Below, one piece after another: positions 9,127 through 15,723 of a stretch of DNA of 15,723 nt. The position numbers and the translations under genes are program-made. The DNA is taken from assembly GCA_004802725.1 (NCBI GenBank), contig SGPM01000485.1, forward strand, positions 1-15,723. Direction: 5' to 3'. Positions within the stretch are counted from its first letter, which is position 1. Each line of letters opens with the position of its first letter. The notes beneath the pieces are model-generated. The model was not told the DNA's origin and searched no databases. It worked only from the letters and a program-made list of their open reading frames with translations. This stretch comes from Antrodiella citrinella. Taxonomy: Eukaryota > Basidiomycota > Agaricomycetes > Polyporales > Steccherinaceae.

Positions 9127-10998
9127 TTACATCGTCAAGTCAATGGGATTAGTACAGTTTTGACCCACACTAGCTGAGGACGATCCCGCAACTCCACTAG
9201 GAATATCATCCTCCATCTCATCGACCGGGCGACTCGATGTCGGCCCATAAGCAGGCATCAACTGTTTCGCCAACGTGTCGTTCATCCACATGCGCACCGC
9301 CAAAATGGTACTCGGATCCCAGAAAGCGAGCTGAGCTTTCGAACCTTCCTTCAGGGCTGCCTTCATACCGTCCAAGTTTGAGAGCGACCGTCCTGCGAAC
9401 GACACAACGTACACGCCACAATCGGTCCAATTGGGCTGAGTTGCAGCCTACAAAGGACATCGTCAGCCATCACAGGCACGTTCTGCAATGTATACTTACC
9501 TGCATTGCTTTGCTGTACGGAGAGCTCAGCAACGTCTTGCCTTCCAGCTCCGCCCTCTTCCTGAGAAAGGCAGCCGTTGCCCTCCGCGTCTCGACCCGGT
9601 TGAATCCAAGGGAATCCAATGTGAAGATACAACACCGCCGGCTGTACCGCTATCTCAGTGGTTGCCACATGTGCACAAAAAGAACCGACCCACTCAATTG
9701 CACTGGGAACCGAAGCGTCTTCGGGTTTCAACAAGCGGCCAGGATGGAGGATGACTACCAGATACCAGTGAAAGCTGCCATGACCATCAGTCACTGCTGC
9801 TGGTATACTTACAATCTGAGTAGCGTACTTGGCATTGACGGGTATCAACACGATGTCCCGATCCCACAAAGGAAACGATTGCCAATTCTTCACAGCCTGC
9901 ATTTTGTCGATCTCATTCGTATGCCTATGACCGAACGTGAGTAACGTATAATTCTCGACGAGGAAGAATGACACGCACAAAAATTGCTGTCCCAGCGATT
10001 CATAGAGGGCGAACTTGTCTCGTGGAACGACAGTGAGCGTATTCTCTCTCACATAGCGTTCGTACAGGAGGCTGGACAATACGATCGATCAGCTGAGGCA
10101 TGGAGCCAAACGTGGAATACATACCGGATGCCTACCGACACCAGCGTATCGTTAAAGTAATTGTCCGTGTGGGCCCCTGCACATCGTTGACGCTCCTCGA
10201 ATGTGATAGACCATACTTTGCCCAGGATGTTGATGCGACCAGCACTGCGCGACGACATGAGTATAACACATCAGATACAACACGCTCACGTACATGTGTG
10301 TCGGATTCCGAACAACAACCCCCATGCTCTGCCCCGCCGCAAACCCGGTGCCCATCTGTTTGCCATCGTTGCTGTACACGGTACCCCAATAATGGCCTTC
10401 ACCCAGGCTTGTAACCGTGTTGAGTCCTCGTTCCACTCCCTCACGCTCTGACAACTCGTCACTAGGAGCTCACGTGTAAGCGGAATGACCATGCAGACAA
10501 GAGATATACTCACAGATCATCATCGCTAGGCTCGGTGCGCGTCGCTCGCTCTTCATCGGACTCATCAGGTCGCTGGTCGGAAATTGATTCCTCTTCATCG
10601 GATTCATCGGGATACTGAGGGCGTGGAGATCTGCTTGCGACCATCGAAGGCAAAGGCTTCCTTCCATTCATGATCCGTCCAGGGATGTACTTTCTTCGTC
10701 CCCATGTTTTTCCGAACATTTGCTTTGTGGGAGGCGAAAATGGGGAACTGGATGAAGGAATAACGGAAGCCGGCCGAGTTACGGGAGACTGTGGACCAAA
10801 CGATGTGGAAATATGCGCTTGGTCGGATTCATCATGCGAATTGGCTTGTTTGGCAGGGATTGAGATTTGGCTGTTAATTAAGACGAAAAACATCAATACT
10901 GGTGAGGGAGCGTAAAGAGACAACAACATACTGTACATCCTTTGTCGTAGACGACCGTGCATCTGGCTGGCGTTCGGGGATCCGTCCACTTGAATCAT
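9127..10998 (-). CDS. Ulp1/SENP-like C48 cysteine protease, 6 exons
   Basis: Predicted to cleave SUMO or a related ubiquitin-like modifier from conjugates or precursors. Exons on the - strand: 10998-10514, 10461-10294, 10244-10125, 10071-9694, 9641-9500, 9447-9127. They total 1614 nt (537 aa) with all phases consistent. The first 160 residues are Ser/Pro-rich and acidic, with a repeated PDESDEE. The protease domain follows: YFNDTLVSVGIRLLY matches the Ulp1 WLND segment. LWDRDIVLIPVN and HWYLVVILHP give the catalytic His (about 359). CCIFTLDSLG gives the Asp (393). QPNWTDCGVYVVSF gives the oxyanion Gln (435) and nucleophile Cys (441). All active-site positions are present, so an active enzyme is likely. 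About 18 residues inserted just before the His are unusual. The 5' end is the weakest part: ATG 10998 is the simplest start, but a GTATGT..CAG pair (10931-10871) suggests a possible extra intron and an upstream first exon. Confidence -1.
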
Positions 10999-11255
10999 GA
11001 TTCGGAACGCCAGACTGAGTTCCTGCACTTGACCCCCGTGCAATGTCACTGGCTAGCCTCGGTCGTCTGGTGCAGAGGTTAGCCGTAAAAAGCGGACTGT
11101 TACGTGAGGCGTAACTTCGGCACGAGTTCTGACTAGGACGAGGTTCAAGTGAGACGATGAGAACGATGTGCAGACGAGGACGATGTTCAGAGTGGAAGAT
11201 AACCTCTATTAACAAGGAGGTCAAATTGGGGAACAACTTGACCGACGCGTACAGG

Positions 11256-11263
11256 TATTTATA
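11256..11263 (-). promoter_or_regulatory. TATA box upstream of the Ulp1-like gene
   Basis: The - strand reads TATAAATA here, the canonical pol II TATA element, within a duplicated word (ACAGGTAT on the + strand at 11251 and 11263). It lies about 260 bp upstream of the proposed ATG at 10998, leaving room for a long leader or a short first exon. The DNA further upstream on this strand is strongly pyrimidine-rich, as in many fungal promoters. Confidence -1.
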
Positions 11264-11287
11264 CAGGTATGAGAGCTGTGGAATCTG

Positions 11288-11341
11288 AAGGAGGATCGTT
11301 CGAGTACTAAAGGACTGCGGAAGGAAAGGAGGATCGTTCGA
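11288..11341. repeat. 16-bp direct repeat in the Ulp1/CHAT promoter region
   Basis: AAGGAGGATCGTTCGA occurs at 11288-11303 and 11326-11341, 38 bp apart and perfectly conserved. Its position just upstream of the TATA box on the - strand would suit a paired transcription factor site, but a simple duplication is equally possible. Confidence -1.
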
Positions 11342-11630
11342 AGGGGAACCGTTGGAACGGTGAGCGTTGGACGGTAACGGTTCATCCGCAGTAAGGGAAA
11401 GGGAAAGGGGGGTGAGTCGTACTAGGTATTCGTATGGGAGTCCATATGCGGGTAAGGGTACGACGAAGGAAGTGGATGAGGGAATAAAGAGATAACAGGA
11501 AACAAAGGGGAAAGGAAAGGGAAAACGAATAGAGCGCACGCGTGTTTGTAACAAAGACGAGGAAGAGGAAGCCGCGCTGCGAGCTGGTAGACCTGGTAGA
11601 AGGACTGTCAAGACTGAGTCCGGAGACAGC

Positions 11631-12686
11631 ATCTTGTCTACTCTGTGGACTGACGTTGCAGAGCCTGTTGTCAAGTACCTCACAGATCTCAAGAAGCCGG
11701 TATGTCCTCCTTGACCGTTCTTCACACCTCCAACCTCGCGAGCTTATCCTATCGAGCAGAAGCTTGATGACAGAAAACGTATCTGGTGGTGTGCCGTAGG
11801 TCAAATGGTCTTCATGCCTGTCCATGCCACTGGAGTCAACTCCACTTCTGGTTCCAGCGTCTCAGACTTCTTCATTTCATCTTATACTCCAACACTTGAT
11901 GCCCTACTACACGCCAGAAGTCGTCCAATTCTTCTAACATCTAAAGTCTTAGCTGCAATTCAACCCAACGCAGATAAAGGATGGTCATCACTACCCAATA
12001 CCAAGATTGAACTACGCGAAATCCATGGGATTGTCCCAGAGAATAACCTTTTGCCACTTTCGTCTCCCCGAGACAATAAAGGCGAAATCGAGGGAACATA
12101 TACTACTCCCACGACAATCATCAAACACCTTCTGTCAGCATCCATTCTCCACCTCGCATGCCATAGAGACCAGCAACCCACGAACCCGCTGCAAAGTGGG
12201 TTCATCATGCGTGATGGAGAACGGTTGACAGTGGAGATGCTCATGCAGGTCAAAGAACAGATGGGCGAGGCATGCGTGGCGATGTTGGGTGCATGTCATA
12301 CGGCAGGGAACGACAGCGAGCGGCCAGATGAAGCGATCAATCTAGCGAATGTCATGCTGTTTGTCGGTTTTAGGAGTGTTGGTGCGACTATGTGGTAAGT
12401 TTCGCTTCTCTGCTTCCATTCCTAGTATATTCGCTCACAGACATATTGCAGGCCGATGGGTGACCCGGATGGACCTGTGATCACACGCACCATCTACAAG
12501 GCTTTGTTTGAAGATGCGGGCGGAGACTTGAGGAAGTTCTGCTTGGCTAGAACGTTAGATGAGATTGTGAGAGAGCTGAGAGGCAAAGTGGCCAGTGAGA
12601 CATCAGGAAAATGCTCTGCTAGCGTAGGAGCCCAGAGCGCATGCATAGTGAGCAGGAGTCTTGGTAGAACGCGGGAAGTTCAGTAG
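11631..12686 (+). CDS. CHAT-domain caspase-like protease, truncated at the 5' side
   Basis: CHAT domains are clan CD (caspase/separase-like) peptidases, usually at the C-terminus of long TPR proteins. Exon pieces: about 11631-11699, 11760-12394, 12452-12686. Introns are 11700-11759 (GTATGT..CAG) and 12395-12451 (GTAAGT..CAG), both in phase. The first piece reads STLWTDVAEPVVKYLTDLKK, typical of the start of fungal CHAT domains. RIWWCAVGQMVFMPVHATG follows, then DFFISSYTPTLDALL. ILHLACHRD carries the catalytic His. LGACHTAGND carries the catalytic Cys. DEAINLANVMLFVGFRSVGA and MWPMGDPDGPV complete the fold. The usual N-terminal TPR array is absent and no in-frame ATG precedes the first piece (stop at 11493). 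ATG 11805 would give 274 aa. The C-terminus ends in an atypical SRSLGRTREVQ. It is either a solo CHAT gene or a recent fragment with its active site still intact. Confidence -1.
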
Positions 12687-14743
12687 CGCATATAGCATTA
12701 TTTAGACTTTGTAGTGTTGGATTTCTACCTGACCTAGAGGAGGTTAGTATGAGATCTACCGCAAGCTAGATTGAATAGATAAGTGATTGCACGTCTTACT
12801 GTAATGCGAGATGCAACATCTAGTAAGTGGCTGTACAATAAGAGTTGTTTACTTGACTCTCAGATTGTAGATCTCTCTCCAAGAAATGTTTCATGTTCAT
12901 ATTATGTTTATACATACAGCGACACAGCACACACACCACAGCATACAAATTAGCAGTACCAGTCATCGTAAATTACCGACAGTGGCTTGCAACTCTCGGA
13001 AACACAATGTGTGGCAAAAGGTTTTTAAGAGCTCGAATAGATGGCAGGTTACACCTATGTTGGGGAGGGTACGTGAGTACTGAACAGTGAATACAGTGAT
13101 AAAGCTTCAATAGTAAATGTTTTTACGGTATAGGTGGGGCACAACAAAAAGCGGCGCAAACTCTGCAGAGAGATCGTCGAGTCGTCCGGCAAGTGTAGAG
13201 CGCTTGCGCGAGCTGTCGGGGATTGAACTGTGAAGGCGTAACCGTATTTCTGATTAAAGCTCCGATTGATCTTCTTCAGGTGCGTGCGTCGCACGATGCA
13301 CATTCTGTCTTATCTTTACCTTTTTTACAACCATCGTCCTCCGGTTCTTCCTCCAGTCTTGAGCAATCCCTCTCTCAGTTCCCTCGCTGCAACCGTTTGG
13401 TAGTTTCGGCATCACAACCCACTACACCACTCGTTGCTCTCGTGTACGTATATTGTGCTGGCTGAGGTGGATGCAAACTAGGAGTTTTTGAAGTGAACCG
13501 GGCTCAGATTGGTGCGTGGTATATCTCTTTCTTTTAGTTTTTGGCTCATCTACAGTTCAAATACAGCACACAAAACTTATGTGTCAGCTGCGCTTGTTCA
13601 AGTTGGCACCCATCATTCGAAATCATGTTGGATGCTATGTGTTATGTCCCAGTCATCGCGGTCAGTCACAGCTGGTGAGCTTTTTTGTACAAGTGTCATC
13701 TTTCTTCTTGCGCTCTCTCTTTTAAAGTTTCAGGACATAATTTAGTTGATCATGTATCTGAAAGCAACACTAGCCTACCGGGAGGAGTTGGGCAACAATC
13801 ATGCAGGTCGACGTGCGTCATGGCATCTCAAGACACCAACAACCCAAGGTTACAATCCATGATCCCCACTCAATCTATCCCACGCGACCCCATGTGACTC
13901 TCGGGTGCCTGCAAGGATGACATGCATACGATAGTTTGCGACTTATTACCAGAGTATTTCATTTATTGCTTGTGTTCATCCACTTTGTACTATTGTCATA
14001 CCATCTCAATATACCCCTTTTATACATATCTCTATGCTGCCCAAATTGCTCTACTGTGACTACAGTAATTGTGTTGCATCCGTAGCCTGCAGCTACCCTT
14101 TGTGATTTAGTGTTCTGTAGTGTCGTCTAGAACTTGCAGCTGCCTACATAGCATTATGTTATAGCCGCTGGCAGCTAGATATCACCACGTAAAGGGGACC
14201 TATCGAAACAGCTACAGAAGCTACTAAAGCTATATAACGCTATCGATGTATGAGCTTTTTTCCTGATGGAGGTGGGCAACGTTCATACACATCAGCGCGT
14301 GAGGGTGCTAGTGAGACTATTACTATGCTGGCACGAATGCTCGGCATGCCTAGCGCAATGAACACGAATAATGGGCATTGCATATCAACAGCGGCGATGA
14401 TTAGAAAGCAAGTACATTGGACAAAAAGCGAACACAACTTCCCATATTGATACGTTCAACTAGCGTTCAAGTTCGGGACTTGCCGCATTCACCACTGGCA
14501 TTGTTGGCCACGTCGACCTGGCTTGCACCCAACTTGCACCAATTTTCCTCCAAGTAATTTTGCATCAAAGGTATTTTACCTACCACAATATGTTGCTGCG
14601 CTATTGCTTATGTATCACCAGTTTCAAGTACTCGCATTGAGTCGTGCTCGACTTGGTGGACTCACTCGGACTAAGGCCAGCGTCGGCGGTGAGTGCTCAT
14701 TGTCAGTCGCTCATATTGCTATGACTGAGCCCTCTTAAGAGGA
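12687..14743. other. Two-kilobase gene-poor stretch
   Basis: No supported gene. All open frames are under about 85 codons, lack recognisable domains, and do not join across plausible introns. Sequence is more AT-rich than the flanking genes, especially 13480-14250. A GCAGCT/CAGCTA-rich patch lies at 14085-14235. One TGGCCAC motif occurs at 14505-14511, matching the array at the window's end. The stretch may contain decayed transposon sequence. Confidence -1.
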
Positions 14744-15506
14744 ATGTCATTCTGCACAGTACAGGTGAATGTACCGGAAGAGCTCTGGGACCGTATATTC
14801 GACTTCTATCCAGATTCAGAGTTCGAAACGTCGCCATTTCTGCTCAAATGCGCGTTGTTGTCCCGCTCCCTATGCCACGCCACGCGGCGCACTGCCTTTC
14901 GCAAACTTTCGGTTTCCTCTGTCGCTAAGACACGCGTCCTTCACCAACTTCTTCAGTCCTCTCTAGAGACCATCGGTAGACATATCAAGGACCTGCGTAT
15001 CGACAACCATAGGGCCACCGATGGTTTCAAAGCTGAACGGCTTGAAATGGATGACGTTCTCGAGTTGATGACACGACTCCCAGTATTGCACACATTGCAC
15101 TTCGAATACGTGCATCTGCGTAATCCTTCGAAATCCCACCGTCCCCACATCCGACTCGACAAGCTGTCGCTGTCGCGTGTCCAAGTCTTTCCCTCTCTTT
15201 CTATGCGAACGAGTGCACTCGTTGAGTTCTTCGCGCTATTTTCGGAGGTGGGATCTCTCGTTCTGCAAGAGGTACGGGACGCTGCACGCGTGCCAGCCGA
15301 CATTCGTTGGTCCGAGGATTCAGACGCCAATGACGAGTCAGATTCGGAGGAGGACGACGACGACATGGTGGACGATAACGTGCCACTTCCTTCCATCCAA
15401 CTGCGCGTCCGCAAACTCATGTTCAAGGCACCTTCTACATGGGCATGTTCGCCTGGTACACTCCGCATCTCACTTCAGGGTACCCAATCTGACCCCTCTT
15501 AAGTGG
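14727..15506. repeat. 16-bp near-identical direct repeats bracketing the F-box ORF
   Basis: GAGCCCTCTTAAGAGG (14727-14742) and GACCCCTCTTAAGTGG (15491-15506) match at 14 of 16 positions. The first copy contains a perfect 12-bp palindrome (CCTCTTAAGAGG) and ends one base before the ATG. The second contains the stop codon of the same ORF. Confidence -1.
14744..15502 (+). CDS. F-box protein, single exon, C-terminally truncated
   Basis: F-box proteins link substrates to SCF ubiquitin ligases through Skp1. The start at ATG 14744 is followed at residues 8-60 by VNVPEELWDRIFDFY, FLLKCALLSRSLCHATRR and TAFRKLSV, a typical fungal F-box. The middle has leucine-rich segments (LELMTRLPVLHTLHFEYVHL, LDKLSLSRVQVFPSLS) such as those in the repeat regions of these proteins. 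An acidic stretch (SDSEEDDDDMVDD) and LRVRKLMFKAPSTW come before the frame ends at 252 aa. Fungal F-box proteins of this type are usually about 400-550 aa. The coding character is lost at about 15480, exactly where a nested hairpin and TGGCCA-rich DNA begin, so the 3' end was probably replaced by an insertion. An intron starting at GTACCC (15480) that runs past the window is the alternative. Confidence -1.
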   Translation: MSFCTVQVNVPEELWDRIFDFYPDSEFETSPFLLKCALLSRSLCHATRRTAFRKLSVSSVAKTRVLHQLLQSSLETIGRHIKDLRIDNHRATDGFKAERLEMDDVLELMTRLPVLHTLHFEYVHLRNPSKSHRPHIRLDKLSLSRVQVFPSLSMRTSALVEFFALFSEVGSLVLQEVRDAARVPADIRWSEDSDANDESDSEEDDDDMVDDNVPLPSIQLRVRKLMFKAPSTWACSPGTLRISLQGTQSDPS

Positions 15507-15540
15507 TACATAAGTACCTTTTTATCTCCCTTAAGGGGTC
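15491..15540. repeat. Nested inverted repeat at the F-box break point
   Basis: GACCCCT (15491-15497) and AGGGGTC (15534-15540) form outer arms, and each arm is adjacent to a TTAAG word. Inside, GGTAC (15505-15509) and GTACC (15514-15518) form a second perfect stem around ATAA. The structure starts within about 15 bp of the point where the F-box coding sequence loses its character. Confidence -1.
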
Positions 15541-15578
15541 CCTAATACAGGTCAGCGGACAGTGTAGTGGCTGGTTTC

Positions 15579-15705
15579 TGGCCACTACAGGCATGGATCT
15601 GGCCACTCCATGGCAGTGTCAGCCAAGCAGGAGTGGCCTGTCTGGCCACTTTGCTGGCCACATAGTGGCCAGTGCACAGGGCATTTTGCCCACTATGGTG
15701 GCCAC
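15579..15705. mobile_element. TGGCCA motif array, probable subterminal region of a DNA transposon
   Basis: Six TGGCCA cores occur within 127 bp: 15579, 15600, 15643, 15655, 15666 and 15699. Four extend to CTGGCCAC and the last is the palindrome GTGGCCAC. Related half-words (AGTGGCCTG, TAGTGGCTGG) lie between them. Dense short motifs in both orientations near an element end are typical of subterminal transposase-binding repeats in hAT-like and similar DNA transposons. No transposase is in the window and the element's far end is not seen, so the family is unknown. Confidence -1.
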
Positions 15706-15723
15706 TTTTGGGACAAAAATTCC

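Larger units (their letters stand above)
10999..11630. other. Divergent intergenic region between the Ulp1-like and CHAT genes
   Basis: The - strand has a long open frame here, but its composition (runs of Pro, Ser, Leu and Phe) reflects C/T-rich promoter DNA rather than a protein. The region contains the TATA box, two copies of AAGGAGGATCGTTCGA (11288-11303 and 11326-11341) and several ACGATG words (11154-11190). No TPR-coding sequence, expected upstream of a CHAT domain, was found. Confidence -1.

Noticed and set aside
10999..11725. Long - strand open frame upstream of the Ulp1-like gene as coding sequence
   Set aside because: Its translation is dominated by Pro, Ser, Leu and Phe from C/T-rich DNA, it has no ATG downstream of about 11633, and it spans the TATA box. 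Only its last part (about 10932-11100) could be an exon.
13190..13245. tRNA-like string GGGGATTGAACTG near 13217, possible tRNA on the - strand
   Set aside because: The five-base T-stem does not pair and no cloverleaf arms are found in the neighbouring 80 bases.
12886..13897. Several short open frames (60-85 codons) as small genes
   Set aside because: They overlap in different frames, show no domain or signal peptide pattern, and have no splice partners. They are what AT-rich noncoding DNA yields by chance.

Overview
The window reads as nuclear DNA of a basidiomycete fungus, most likely an Agaricomycete. Coding is broken by many short introns (about 47-68 nt) with GT..AG ends, donors such as GTAAGT or GTGAGT and CTNAC-like branch points. 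The gene families seen (HECT-like ligase with N-terminal Cys/His clusters, TET/JBP-like oxygenase, solo CHAT, F-box) are ones that are expanded in mushroom genomes. No bacterial operon, rRNA gene, CRISPR array or convincing tRNA gene is present. All splice models were built by hand from splice signals and reading phase.

Layout, left to right. (1) 60-4081, + strand: a 12-exon gene that splices to 3408 nt (1135 aa), with N-terminal Cys/His-rich segments, a Pro/Ser-rich middle and a C-terminal HECT-like ubiquitin ligase domain with a candidate catalytic Cys. (2) 4082-5259: intergenic DNA with a 70-bp unit repeated about 132 bp apart and several short tandem duplications. (3) 5260-7204, - strand: a 6-exon gene (565 aa) for a nuclear-type Fe(II)/2-oxoglutarate dioxygenase of the TET/JBP-like class. 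(4) About 7.2-8.9 kb: an unassigned open frame on the - strand, then a broken multi-exon gene of unknown family on the + strand with a visible one-base frameshift. (5) 9127-10998, - strand: a 6-exon Ulp1/SENP-like (C48) deconjugating protease (537 aa) with all four active-site positions present, and a TATA box upstream. (6) 11631-12686, + strand: the CHAT protease domain of a TPR-CHAT type protein, cut off at its 5' side. (7) 12687-14743: a 2-kb stretch with no gene I can support. (8) 14744-15502, + strand: a single-exon F-box protein that stops abruptly, bracketed by 16-bp near-identical direct repeats and followed by a nested hairpin and an array of TGGCCA motifs that looks like the subterminal part of a DNA transposon.

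Taken together the locus joins ubiquitin-like conjugation (HECT, F-box), ubiquitin-like removal (Ulp1), oxidation of modified bases (TET/JBP-like) and a caspase-like protease (CHAT). Several of these families are lineage-expanded and the TET/JBP class is known to travel with KDZ transposons in basidiomycetes. The mix of intact catalytic genes, truncated genes and repeat debris suggests a fast-changing, transposon-influenced accessory region rather than a conserved core locus. A joint function for these genes is an inference, not something the sequence proves.
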